Shown here: positions 37,305-47,355 of the stretch, in pieces | Numbering within the stretch: position 1 is the stretch's first letter | Layout of the letters: each line of letters begins with the position of its first letter | NCBI RefSeq assembly: GCF_002117915.1 | Contig: NZ_BDJB01000005.1 | Location: 310,001-374,000, forward strand | Reading direction: 5' to 3' | DNA: 64,000 nucleotides | DNA from: Sphingomonas sp. TZW2008 | GTDB taxonomy: Bacteria > Pseudomonadota > Alphaproteobacteria > Sphingomonadales > Sphingomonadaceae | Translations under genes and position numbers: made by a program | The notes under the pieces: generated by a model | Seen by the model: the letters and a program-made list of their open reading frames with translations, nothing else | Told to the model about the DNA's origin: nothing | The model's database searches: none

Positions 37305-39542
37305 TTATGCAGTCCGATTGCGAGTGAGTGCGGCGATCCCCCCACCGTCGCCGTCGGCGTGATTGTCATCGCGCCCGTCGAGCGCGGCGAGCATCGCCAT
37401 GTCGAAGGCCATCGTCACCAGCGTCCCCCCTTCCGGACGGTCGGCAAAGGTGATCGTTCCGCAATGTTCTTCGACAATCTTCTTGACGATCGCGAGCCCG
37501 AGTCCCGTGCCGCGCGCGCGCGTCGTCATATACGGCTCGACAATCCGGTCGCGTTCCACCGGCAGGCCAACCCCAGTGTCGGCGACGGTCACGATCGCGC
37601 GCGCACCCTCCTCCGCGATCGTCATCGTCACCGCGCCGTTGCTGCTCCCGGTCGCCTCAATCGCCTCGACGGCGTTCTTGACGATGTTGGTCAGCGCTTG
37701 GCCGATCTGGCGGCGATCGCAGACCAAGGTCGGGCCAGGATCGTCGTGAACGATTGAGAAACGCACGCCGGCGTGCGCCACTTCGTGGAGAAACACGGTG
37801 TTGCGGGCGATATCCACCAGTGATTCTTCGCGAAACACGGGCTTGGGCATGCGCGCAAAAGAGGAGAATTCGTCGACCATGCGGCGCAAATCGCCGACCT
37901 GGCGGATGATCGTCTCGGTTAGCCGGGCGAAAGTCGTGTCGCCCGCCTCTACCTTGCTTCCGTAGCGCCGTTGCAGGCGCTCGGCGGCGAGCTGGATCGG
38001 GGTGAGCGGGTTCTTGATCTCGTGCGCAATACGGCGCGCGACGTCGGACCAGGCGGCGCGGCGCTGGTCGAGCAATTGCTGCGTGATGTCGTCGAAGGTC
38101 AGGATCGGTCCGGTGCCGTCCCGCGCGATCCGCACGGCAAGCGTTCGCGCCTCGCCGCCGGCAGAGATCTGCACGATCGCCTCGCGTGCGGCGCCGTCGA
38201 GCAGCGCGGCGAGCTCTGGGGCGACCGTCGCGAGCGGTTTGCCGACCGGCGGTTCGGGCAGCGCGAGCAGCGTCTCGGCCGAACTGTTGATGAGGCGGAT
38301 GGTGCGGTCGGGCGCGATCGAGATGACGCCTGCCGACACCCCCGACATGACCGCCTCGATCAGTGCACGGCGGCTGTCGAGCTGCGCATTGGCGGTAACG
38401 AGCGCAGTATTCTGCTCCTCCAGCCGCTCGGTCATGCGATTGAAGGTGTTCGCCAGCGTGCCGACCTCATCGCGCTCCTTCGTCTCGGCAACACGCGCAG
38501 AAAGATCACCGCGCTCGACGCGCCGCGCGGCGTCGACCAACTCGCCCACCGGCCGCACCAGCCGGTCGGCCACCGCAAGCGCGATCCATACGGCAACGCC
38601 GACGATCAGCAGCGAGAGCAGCAGCAGCGCGGCGTTGAAGCGAATCTGGAGCACGCGCGCGCGCGCCAGCAGCGCGCGATAATTCGCCAGCGCTGCCTCG
38701 GCGCGCTCGGTCTGCGTCGTCATTTCCTTGGGATCGGTGACGCGCGCGGCATAGAGATAGACACGCGTCGAGCCGGGCAGCTGCGTCACCGTCTGGATGC
38801 GATCGCCGGTCACGGTCACGACGCTGCGCTGCCCGCGTCGCAATTGCCCGACCGCGTCGGCCGACACCTGCCGCGCGAGATCGAGATCGTACGGATTGAC
38901 GAACGCCAGCGTCTGCAACTCGCCGCGTGGCGACATCTGGAACAGCAGCGCTTCGGAGAGGCTGCGGAAATAGGTCTGCTGGAATAGGAAGGCGCCGAAG
39001 CGCGGATCGTCGATCGGGCGGTCCTGCAGCTCGCGCGACACGTCGGTCGCCATCGTCACCGTCGCCTCTTCCCAGCGCTGCAGGATCTGATTGTACGACG
39101 CGCGCGTCAGTGTGGTGGCATTCTCGAACACGCCGCGCGCGCGATCCGAATACCAGAATTGCACGCCATACTGGAACAGCAACGAGGCGGCGATCGTCAC
39201 CAGTACCATCGGGACCGCGGCGACGACCGAGAACAAGGCGACGAGGCGGACATGTAATCGCCCTTCCCCGCCGACGGGCGAATTGGCGGCGCGGCGGCGC
39301 GCGATGCGGCGGCCGAGCAGCATCATCAGCGCCACGCCGGGAACAAGGTTGGCGATGAGCAGCAGCGCGACGACGCCCGGTGAGATCAGCCCCTCTGGAC
39401 GTCCGGTATGGCTCACCACCACATAGGTGCCGATCGCGACCGCTACCGCCGCAAGAAGGACGGCGAGTTCGATCAGCGGCGTCACGGAGAAACGGCGCGC
39501 CGGCAGCGAAAAGGCGGTGGCTGGTGCCGTACCGGCGTTCAT
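37305..39542 (-). CDS. ntrY: sensor histidine kinase NtrY
   Basis: A 745-residue membrane kinase. The N-terminal third has several hydrophobic spans around an extracytoplasmic domain; then HAMP (ADRLVRPVGELVDAARRVERG), PAS, the phosphoacceptor box AHEIKNPLTPIQLAAERL, and ATPase motifs NIVKNAVEAIE, VADTGVGLP and GTGLGLAIVKK. NtrYX in alphaproteobacteria responds to nitrogen, redox or envelope signals. Start ATG at 39542; its own promoter, with an inverted repeat in the spacer, ends seven bases upstream. Confidence 0.95.
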   Translation of the reverse strand: MNAGTAPATAFSLPARRFSVTPLIELAVLLAAVAVAIGTYVVVSHTGRPEGLISPGVVALLLIANLVPGVALMMLLGRRIARRRAANSPVGGEGRLHVRLVALFSVVAAVPMVLVTIAASLLFQYGVQFWYSDRARGVFENATTLTRASYNQILQRWEEATVTMATDVSRELQDRPIDDPRFGAFLFQQTYFRSLSEALLFQMSPRGELQTLAFVNPYDLDLARQVSADAVGQLRRGQRSVVTVTGDRIQTVTQLPGSTRVYLYAARVTDPKEMTTQTERAEAALANYRALLARARVLQIRFNAALLLLSLLIVGVAVWIALAVADRLVRPVGELVDAARRVERGDLSARVAETKERDEVGTLANTFNRMTERLEEQNTALVTANAQLDSRRALIEAVMSGVSAGVISIAPDRTIRLINSSAETLLALPEPPVGKPLATVAPELAALLDGAAREAIVQISAGGEARTLAVRIARDGTGPILTFDDITQQLLDQRRAAWSDVARRIAHEIKNPLTPIQLAAERLQRRYGSKVEAGDTTFARLTETIIRQVGDLRRMVDEFSSFARMPKPVFREESLVDIARNTVFLHEVAHAGVRFSIVHDDPGPTLVCDRRQIGQALTNIVKNAVEAIEATGSSNGAVTMTIAEEGARAIVTVADTGVGLPVERDRIVEPYMTTRARGTGLGLAIVKKIVEEHCGTITFADRPEGGTLVTMAFDMAMLAALDGRDDNHADGDGGGIAALTRNRTA

Positions 39543-39549
39543 CGAGATC

Positions 39550-39578
39550 GCTTTACAACAAAGGTGTTGCAGCGAAAA
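39550..39578 (-). promoter_or_regulatory. putative ntrY promoter with inverted repeat in the spacer
   Basis: Minus strand TTTTCG (39578-39573), 17-base spacer, TAAAGC (39555-39550), seven bases before the ntrY ATG. The spacer holds a perfect inverted repeat CAACA-CCTT-TGTTG (39569-39556), well placed for a repressor or for NtrX autoregulation. Confidence 0.4.
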
Positions 39579-39603
39579 CACATAATTACGTCGTTCGCCG
39601 TCC

Positions 39604-41036
<1,433 letters not shown>

Positions 41037-41040
<4 letters not shown>

Positions 41041-42095
41041 GAGGCGCGCGGCAGCAGGATGCGGAACACCGTCTCGTTCGGCGTCCCCTCACGCGAATAT
41101 TGCACGATGCCGCCCATGTCGCGCACCAGCTTGTCGACCAGCGCGAGCCCGAGCCCCTTCCCCTCCGGTCGGCTCGAAACGAAGGGGTCGAACAGATGTT
41201 CGGCGATGTCTTCGGGTGCGCCAGGGCCGGTGTCGACGACGCAGATCTCGATCGGCAACGGCGAGCGGGGACGGCCGGGTCCGGGGGCGACCGCCATGCC
41301 GTGGCGGTACGACGTGGTCAGCGTGATCCGCCGCTCGCCGCGCTGGCCAAGCGCGGTGGCGGCGTTCTTCATCAGGTTGATGAGCACCTGGAGCAGCGCG
41401 TCGCGGTTGGCCAGCGCGCGCGGCAACGACGGATCGAAGCGCTCCTGGATGTCGATCCCGCGCGCGAAACCGGCAAGTGCGGCATCGCGCACGTGTGCCA
41501 GCAGTGGATAGATGTTGAGCGGCTCGACCGTCAGCGGGCGCGTGTCGGTGAAATCTTCCATTCGATCGATCAGCGCGGTCACGCGATCGACTTCGTCGAT
41601 GACGAGCGTGGTGAGATCGCCCGGTTCGGCGCCGTCGGCGATGAGCTGCGCCGCCCCGCGGATGCTCGACAACGGATTCTTGATCTCGTGCGCCAGCATC
41701 GCCGCCGCGCCGACAGCCGAGCGCGCCGCCGCTGCCCGGTCGGCGGAATGGCCGAGCCGCCGCGAATTCGCCGCATGGTGCAGCGTGATCGCGCGCCAGC
41801 CGGGATGATCGACGAGCTCGACGGCGGCCAAGTCCACCCGGATGCGCAGCCCGCGCGAGGTTTCGAGCGCGAGATCGAACGCCGTGAACGCCCGCCCCTC
41901 TCGGATCGCGGCTTCATCGGGCAGTGGCAGGACATCGCCGATCGAGCGCCCGCGCATCGCGCGTTCCGATAGGTTGAGCATCAGCTCGCACTCGGCATTC
42001 GCCTGCGCGATCCGTCCGTCCGCATCGACGACCATCACCGCGACCGGCAGCGCGGCCAGCAGTTCCGCCGGCTCTGGCCCCCGCCGCGCCAGCAT
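41037..42095 (-). CDS. ntrB: nitrogen regulation histidine kinase NtrB
   Basis: A 352-residue soluble kinase. N-terminal PAS domain (VAVMVVDADGRIAQANAECE), H-box AMLAHEIKNPLSSIRGAAQLI, and ATPase motifs NLMKNAATALG, VVDTGPGAP and GKGLGLALVDKL. It phosphorylates NtrC under nitrogen limitation, controlled by PII. The ATG at 42095 overlaps the dusB stop by one base (TGATG); the longer upstream frame is antisense-type shadow of dusB. Confidence 0.96.
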
Positions 42096-43093
42096 CACGC
42101 AGCCTCGCGGCTGCGCCACGGGGCGTAGAAGTCGGCGAGCATCGCCTTGACGCGTCGCGCATCGGGCTCCTGGTTCACCGCGTTGCGAAACTCGGCCGAC
42201 CCGATCAGCCCCTTGGTGTACCAGCCGATGTGCTTGCGCGCCATATTGACCCCGGTGACGGTGCCATAATGATCGAGCATCGCGTCGTAATGCTCTGTGA
42301 TCACGCGATATTGCTCGTCCAGCGACGGATCTGATCGGGGGGTCCGCCCGGCAAGCGCATCCATCACCTGGCCGAGCAGCCACGGCCGACCGTAGGCGCC
42401 GCGTCCGATCATTACCCCGTCCGCGCCCGATTGATCGAGCGCGGCGCGCGCATCCTCGATCGAGCAGATGTCGCCATTGACGATCACCGGCACGCTGACG
42501 GCGGCCTTCACCGACGCTACGAAACGCCAGTCCGCCGACCCCTTGTACATCTGATTGCGCGTGCGCCCGTGCACGGTAATCATCCGCGCGCCCAGATCTT
42601 CGGCGATGCGCGCGAGTTCGGGCGCGTTGAGGCTGTCGTTGCACCAGCCCATGCGCATCTTGACAGTGACCGGCGCCTTAACGGCCTGCACCACCGCATC
42701 GATGATCGCGGCCGCGTTCTTCAGATCGCGCATCAGCGCTGATCCGGCGTCGCCGCTCGTCACCTTGCGTACTGGACAACCCATGTTGATGTCGACGATC
42801 GCCGCGCCCTTGTCCTCGGCGAGCTTCGCGGCCTCCGCCATCTCATACGGCGTGCAGCCGACCAGCTGCATCGACACCGGCTCTTCGGACAAGTGCCACG
42901 CGGCCTTCTGGATCGACTGACGCGTCTCGCGGATCGCCGCTTGGCTCGCGATCATCTCGGTGACGTTGAGCCCCGAGCCGTAGCGCCGAACGAGGACGCG
43001 GAACGGCTGGTCGGTCACGCCGGTCATCGGCGCGAGCACGACGGGTTCGTCGATCCGCACTGGTCCGATCTGTACGGGAGCGAGCATGCGCAT
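42095..43093 (-). CDS. dusB: tRNA-dihydrouridine synthase (NifR3/DusB)
   Basis: A 332-residue FMN-dependent TIM-barrel enzyme reducing uridine to dihydrouridine in tRNA D loops. Motifs: [24 protein letters not shown] with catalytic Cys, [15 protein letters not shown] and [13 protein letters not shown]. The gene was first called nifR3 for its place upstream of ntrBC, as here. ATG at 43093, with a second at 43087; homologues often start at the second (MLAPVQIG). Confidence 0.96.
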   Translation of the reverse strand: MRMLAPVQIGPVRIDEPVVLAPMTGVTDQPFRVLVRRYGSGLNVTEMIASQAAIRETRQSIQKAAWHLSEEPVSMQLVGCTPYEMAEAAKLAEDKGAAIVDINMGCPVRKVTSGDAGSALMRDLKNAAAIIDAVVQAVKAPVTVKMRMGWCNDSLNAPELARIAEDLGARMITVHGRTRNQMYKGSADWRFVASVKAAVSVPVIVNGDICSIEDARAALDQSGADGVMIGRGAYGRPWLLGQVMDALAGRTPRSDPSLDEQYRVITEHYDAMLDHYGTVTGVNMARKHIGWYTKGLIGSAEFRNAVNQEPDARRVKAMLADFYAPWRSREAA

Positions 43094-43136
43094 GGGTGTT
43101 GCCTGAAAAAGAGGCAGATACCGCGCGCGCCGGGCG

Positions 43137-43166
43137 CTGGCAAGGCCGGTGCGATAGCGCTAGGGC
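43137..43166 (+). promoter_or_regulatory. putative ispDF promoter, leaderless geometry
   Basis: CTGGCA (43137-43142), 18-base spacer, TAGGGC (43161-43166), then seven bases to the ispDF ATG at 43174. The -35 match is modest; the -10 context GCTAGGGCGCGCGCG resembles the rpsB and rpmE promoters. Confidence 0.35.
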
Positions 43167-43173
43167 GCGCGCG

Positions 43174-44298
43174 ATGAGACACGTCGCGTTGATTGTCGCC
43201 GCAGGCCGTGGTGAGCGGGCGGGCGGCAACGTCCCCAAGCAATATGCCCTGCTGGCCGGCCGTCCGATGATCGCGTGGAGCTATGAGGCGCTCGCCGCAC
43301 ATCCGGTGATCGACGAGGTGATCGTCGCGATCGCCTCGGGCCAGGAAGATCTGTTCGCGCAGGCGCTGCCGAACGCCCGCTTCGTCATCGGCGGCGAAAC
43401 ACGTGCCGATACCGTGCGGCGCGCGATTGCCGAGGTCGGGCAAGTCGATCGCATCTTGGTGCACGACGCGGCGCGTCCGTTCGTGCCGGCAGTGGTGATC
43501 GACCGGCTGCTTGCCGCGCTCGACACCGCCGAGGGCGCGATCCCCGTCCTGCCGGTCGCGGACACGCTGGTCGCCGCGGATGGCAGCGCGGTGCCGCGCG
43601 AGGGCGTCTCGCGCGTGCAGACGCCGCAGGCGTTCCGCTTCCCGGCGCTGGTACGTGCGCACGCGACCGGTCATGACGCGATGGCGACCGACGACGCGCA
43701 ACTTGTACGAGCGCTTGGCGGATCGATCGCGCTGGTGCAGGGCGATGCGATGCTCGAGAAGGTCACCTATGCCGGAGACATCGCCTTGGCCGAGGCGCGG
43801 ATCGGATGGGACACGCGCACGGCGACGGGCTTCGACGTGCACCGGCTCGAAGACGGTGAAGAGCTGTGGCTGGGTGGCGTGCTGATCCCGCACCATCAGG
43901 GGCTGAGCGGGCACAGCGACGCCGACGTCGCACTCCATGCGCTCACCGACGCCCTGCTCGGCACGATCGCAGCCGGCGACATCGGCCAGCACTTTCCGCC
44001 AAGCGATCCGCAGTGGCGCGGCGCCGAATCGGGACAATTCCTGCGCCACGCCGCCGATCTGGTGCGCGCGCGCGGCGGCCAGATCACCTTCGTCGACCTG
44101 ACGCTGATCTGCGAGGCGCCCAAGATCGGCCCGCATCGCGGCGCGATCCAGGCGCGGATCGCGGAACTTCTTGCGCTCTCGACCGATCGCGTCAGTGTGA
44201 AAGCGACGACGACAGAGCGGCTCGGCTTCACCGGTCGCGGCGAAGGCATTGCGGCGCAGGCGGCGGCGACCGTCCGCCTGCCAGGAAGTTTCGCATGA
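43174..44298 (+). CDS. ispDF: bifunctional MEP cytidylyltransferase / MECDP synthase IspDF
   Basis: A 374-residue fusion of two steps of the non-mevalonate isoprenoid pathway. Residues 1-215 are IspD (LIVAAGRGERAGGNVPKQY, VLVHDAARPFV, AMATDDAQL); residues 216-374 are IspF (GFDVHRLEDGEELWLGGV, HSDADVALHALTDALLG, TDRVSVKATTTERLGFTGRGEG). The fusion is common in alphaproteobacteria. ATG at 43174 has no Shine-Dalgarno; a promoter-like -10 box is seven bases upstream. The next gene starts in the stop (ATGA). Confidence 0.98.
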   Translation: MRHVALIVAAGRGERAGGNVPKQYALLAGRPMIAWSYEALAAHPVIDEVIVAIASGQEDLFAQALPNARFVIGGETRADTVRRAIAEVGQVDRILVHDAARPFVPAVVIDRLLAALDTAEGAIPVLPVADTLVAADGSAVPREGVSRVQTPQAFRFPALVRAHATGHDAMATDDAQLVRALGGSIALVQGDAMLEKVTYAGDIALAEARIGWDTRTATGFDVHRLEDGEELWLGGVLIPHHQGLSGHSDADVALHALTDALLGTIAAGDIGQHFPPSDPQWRGAESGQFLRHAADLVRARGGQITFVDLTLICEAPKIGPHRGAIQARIAELLALSTDRVSVKATTTERLGFTGRGEGIAAQAAATVRLPGSFA

Positions 44299-44825
44299 GG
44301 CGCCTAGCCGCGCTCGCCGCTGCGCTGCTCCTCCCAACGCAGGCGATGGCGCAGACGCCGTGCCTGACGACGGGCGAGGCGGAGGCGATCACGCTAGTGG
44401 CCCTCCCCGACGTCATCCTCGAGACGGGTCGCGTCTGCACCGCGCTCCCCGCCGGCAGCATCGTCCGGCAGACGTCGGGCGCGTTCTTGGCGAAATATCA
44501 GGCGGAGGCCGACCGGGCGTGGCCCGCCGCGCAGGGCGCGATCGCAAAGCTCAGCGACCCCCGCGTGTCGATGCTGCTGCTCCAGTCCGACTATGCGCGC
44601 CCGCTGATCACCGCAATCCTCGCGCCGCAGATCGTGGGGCGTATACAGCCGAGCGACTGCCCAACGATCGACCGCATCGTGACGCTGCTCGCGCCGCTGC
44701 CGCCGCGGAACGTCGCCGGCGTCGTCGTCGCTGGCCTGCAGCATCTCAAGGCGGAGAAGGCGCGCGGCAAGGCGGTCGTCGCCGACCTGCCCGATCTGCC
44801 GGTCTGCGCCGCGGGGCGCCGATGA
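44295..44825 (+). CDS. exported protein of unknown function
   Basis: A 176-residue protein with a clear signal peptide (LAALAAALLLPTQAMA, cleavage before QTP). The mature part is mostly helical, with four Cys (Cys in TPCLTTG, RVCTALP, PSDCPTI, PVCAAG) that could form two disulfides. No family recognised. It is tied by ATGA overlaps to both ispDF upstream and pncC downstream, so it is certainly expressed, although its periplasmic location does not match its neighbours' cytoplasmic roles. Confidence 0.85.
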   Translation: MRRLAALAAALLLPTQAMAQTPCLTTGEAEAITLVALPDVILETGRVCTALPAGSIVRQTSGAFLAKYQAEADRAWPAAQGAIAKLSDPRVSMLLLQSDYARPLITAILAPQIVGRIQPSDCPTIDRIVTLLAPLPPRNVAGVVVAGLQHLKAEKARGKAVVADLPDLPVCAAGRR

Positions 44826-45340
44826 GCGACAGTCTTCTTCCTGCCGAGCTCGTGGCGGCGGCTGAGCGCGTCATCACCGCGAACCGCGCCGCCGGGCGAC
44901 GAGTCGCGATCGCAGAGAGCTGTACCGGGGGGCTGGTCGCCGCGGCGCTGACCGAAGTCGCGGGGTCGTCGGACGTCCTCGAAGCTTCGATCGTCAGTTA
45001 TTCGAACGAGGCGAAGCACGCGCTGCTGCGCGTCTCTACCGATGTCGTGGAAACGTTCGGCGCGGTCTCGATCGCGGTAGCGTGGAGCATGGCGCAGGGC
45101 GCTCTTGAGGCGACCAACGCCGATGTCGCAGTCGCGATCACCGGCATCGCGGGCCCGGGCGGCGGCAGCGAGAAGAAACCCGTCGGTACCGTCGTCTTCG
45201 CCCGCGCGGAGAGAGGCGGCAACCCGGCCGACGTCGTTGCCGATCGGCGTCAGTTCGGCGATCTCGGCCGCGCCGGGATCAGGCTTCAGGCGGCGTTGTG
45301 TGCGCTCGAACTGCTGATGCCTGTCGAGCCGCTGCCGTAA
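44822..45340 (+). CDS. pncC: CinA C-terminal-type nicotinamide-nucleotide amidase
   Basis: A 172-residue stand-alone CinA C-terminal domain (PncC), which deamidates NMN in NAD recycling. Family motifs: RRVAIAESCTGGLVAAALTEVAGSS split across the N-terminus, IVSYSNEAKHALL, and AVAITGIAGPGGGSEKKPVG. The ATG overlaps the previous stop (ATGA). The last 55 bases are antisense to the 3' end of the RatA-like gene. Confidence 0.93.
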   Translation: MSDSLLPAELVAAAERVITANRAAGRRVAIAESCTGGLVAAALTEVAGSSDVLEASIVSYSNEAKHALLRVSTDVVETFGAVSIAVAWSMAQGALEATNADVAVAITGIAGPGGGSEKKPVGTVVFARAERGGNPADVVADRRQFGDLGRAGIRLQAALCALELLMPVEPLP

Positions 45341-45759
45341 AGCGCGCGCGCGCGATCCTCGAACGCGCCGATCATCTTGCGCAACGCCATGGTGAAGACT
45401 TGTCCTGCCAGCATCTCGAACATCCGATTCTTGAACTGAAAGTCGACGCTGAAGTCGACCAAGCACCCTTCTCCGTCGGCGCGGAAGCGCCAGTCGTTAC
45501 GCAGATATTTTAGCGGCCCGTCGACGTAATCGACGTGAATTCGCTCGGACGCGTCCTTCTCGACGCGCGAAGTGAACGTCTCGCGCAATCCCTTGAAGCC
45601 TACGATCATGTCCGCAAGCGTCTCGGTCGGCTCGTCCTTGCGAACGCGCATCGCGATCACCCACGGCAGGAACTTGGGATATGCCTTAACATCCGCGACG
45701 AGGTCGAACATCTGCTCGGCGGAATACGGCATCCGCCGCGTCTCGCTATGCTTTGGCAA
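45286..45759 (-). CDS. RatA/COQ10-type START-domain protein
   Basis: A 157-residue SRPBCC-fold protein: [34 protein letters not shown], and [19 protein letters not shown] are typical of the COQ10/RatA family. Family members bind ubiquinone or, for E. coli RatA, have been reported to block 70S assembly; the next gene, lipA, fits a respiratory/cofactor role better. The start overlaps the end of lipA by 14 bases, and the 3' end overlaps pncC by 55 bases. Confidence 0.9.
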   Translation of the reverse strand: MPKHSETRRMPYSAEQMFDLVADVKAYPKFLPWVIAMRVRKDEPTETLADMIVGFKGLRETFTSRVEKDASERIHVDYVDGPLKYLRNDWRFRADGEGCLVDFSVDFQFKNRMFEMLAGQVFTMALRKMIGAFEDRARALYGSGSTGISSSSAHNAA

Positions 45760-46666
45760 GCTGCGCCTCGCGTGCCGCCTTCATCCGCGCGAAATCGTCG
45801 CCGGCGTGATAGCTCGATCGCGTCAGCGGCGAGGCGGCGACAAGCAGGAACCCTTTGGCGCGCGCGATCGCGGCATAGGCGTTGAACGCCTTCGGTGCGA
45901 CGAATTCCATCACCTTGGCGTGGCGCGGGGTCGGTTGCAGATACTGGCCCATCGTCAGGAAATCGATGTCGGCCGAGCGCATGTCATCCATCACCTGGTG
46001 TACCTCGAGCCGCTCCTCGCCAAGTCCGAGCATCACGCCGGACTTGGTGAAGATCGACGGATCGTGACGCTTGACGCTCTCCAGCAGGCGCAGCGAGGCG
46101 TAATAGCGCGCACCGGGACGAATCGTCGGATAGAGCCGCGGGACTGTCTCGAGATTGTGGTTGTACACGTCAGGTCGCGCTTCGACGATCGACTCGACCG
46201 CAGCCTGCGCCTTGTTGCGGAAATCGGGCGTCAAAATCTCGATTGTCGTCGCGGGGGTGTTGCGGCGAAGCGCCTCGATCACCTTGACGAATTGCGATGC
46301 ACCGCCGTCCGGCAGATCGTCGCGATCGACCGAGGTGATGACGATGTGTTGCAGCCCGAGTTCGGCCGCGGCCACCGCGACGTGTTCGGGCTCGAGCGGG
46401 TCCACCGCGCGTGGCATGCCCGTCTTCACATTGCAGAACGCGCAGGCACGCGTACACGTGTCGCCCAGGATCATCACCGTGGCGTGCTTCTTCGTCCAGC
46501 ACTCGCCGATATTCGGGCACGCCGCCTCCTCGCACACGGTGGCGAGGTTGAGCCGGCGCATCAGCTGCTTGGTCTCGGCGAAGCCGACCGACGTCGGCGC
46601 CTTGACGCGGATCCAATCGGGCTTGCGGATCCGTTCTGGCCGCGCGAGCGTAGTGAGGTCGTTCAT
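45746..46666 (-). CDS. lipA: lipoyl synthase
   Basis: A 306-residue radical-SAM enzyme inserting two sulfurs into octanoyl groups of lipoyl domains. The auxiliary 4Fe-4S cluster ligands are in [12 protein letters not shown] and the SAM cluster ligands in [11 protein letters not shown]; the C-terminal RSSYHAG motif is present ([12 protein letters not shown]). No Shine-Dalgarno precedes the ATG; a promoter-like element ends nine bases upstream. Confidence 0.98.
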   Translation of the reverse strand: MNDLTTLARPERIRKPDWIRVKAPTSVGFAETKQLMRRLNLATVCEEAACPNIGECWTKKHATVMILGDTCTRACAFCNVKTGMPRAVDPLEPEHVAVAAAELGLQHIVITSVDRDDLPDGGASQFVKVIEALRRNTPATTIEILTPDFRNKAQAAVESIVEARPDVYNHNLETVPRLYPTIRPGARYYASLRLLESVKRHDPSIFTKSGVMLGLGEERLEVHQVMDDMRSADIDFLTMGQYLQPTPRHAKVMEFVAPKAFNAYAAIARAKGFLLVAASPLTRSSYHAGDDFARMKAAREAQLAKA

Positions 46667-46675
46667 GACCGCGGC

Positions 46676-46704
46676 GAGATAGCGACTACGGCCGTGTGAA
46701 ACAA
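46676..46704 (-). promoter_or_regulatory. putative lipA promoter, near-leaderless
   Basis: Minus strand TTGTTT (46704-46699), 17-base spacer, TATCTC (46681-46676), nine bases before the lipA ATG. The intergenic space to the divergent carbonic anhydrase gene is only 53 bases. Confidence 0.45.
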
Positions 46705-46719
46705 CGTCACGGAGGATCG

Positions 46720-47349
46720 ATGACCGTCTTTACCGACCTGATCGCCGGCTACGGCCGCTTCCGCGCGCACGGCTGGGCCGAGGAGCGCGATCGCTGGGCT
46801 TCACTGGCCGAAGGCCAATCGCCCAAGGTGATGGTGATTGCCTGTTCCGACAGCCGCACCGATCCCGCGACGGTCTTCGACACGTCGCCGGGTGAGATCT
46901 TCGTCGTGCGCAACGTCGCGAACCTCGTGCCGCCGTTCGAGACGGGTGGAGGACGGCACGGCGTGTCGGCAGCGCTCGAATTCGCCGTAACCCAGCTCAA
47001 GGTCCCCGAGGTCGTCGTGATGGGCCACGGCATGTGCGGCGGCGTCCATGCGGCGCTGACGCAGCGGTTCGGTGATGCTGCGCCCGGCGAAGGGGGATTC
47101 ATCGCGCACTGGATCGACCTGCTTGACGGCGCGCGCGACCGGATCGTCGCCGAGCACGGCGAAGGTGACGAGGCGATCCGCGCGCTCGAGCTCGAGACGG
47201 TTCGCGTCAGCGTCGCCAACCTACGCACCTTCCCCTTCGTACGTGAAGCGGAGGCGGCGGGCACGCTGACGCTGCGCGGCGCGTGGTTCTCGATCAAGGA
47301 AGGCGTGCTGTACGTGATGGACGAGCGCGGCGAGTTCGCACCGGCCTGA
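46720..47349 (+). CDS. can: beta-class carbonic anhydrase
   Basis: A 209-residue beta-carbonic anhydrase. Zinc ligands and catalytic pair: Cys42, Asp44 and Arg46 in [10 protein letters not shown], His103 and Cys106 in [17 protein letters not shown] and [13 protein letters not shown] are typical. It interconverts CO2 and bicarbonate for carboxylases. ATG at 46720 follows GGAGG closely. Confidence 0.96.
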   Translation: MTVFTDLIAGYGRFRAHGWAEERDRWASLAEGQSPKVMVIACSDSRTDPATVFDTSPGEIFVVRNVANLVPPFETGGGRHGVSAALEFAVTQLKVPEVVVMGHGMCGGVHAALTQRFGDAAPGEGGFIAHWIDLLDGARDRIVAEHGEGDEAIRALELETVRVSVANLRTFPFVREAEAAGTLTLRGAWFSIKEGVLYVMDERGEFAPA

Positions 47350-47355
47350 CGCGGA

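Noticed and set aside
37971..38987. 338-codon plus-strand frame over ntrY
   Set aside because: Antisense shadow with Arg/Gln/Leu bias typical of mirrored GC-rich codons.
43174..44298. IspD-IspF fusion as a novel enzyme
   Set aside because: This bifunctional form is well known in alphaproteobacteria.
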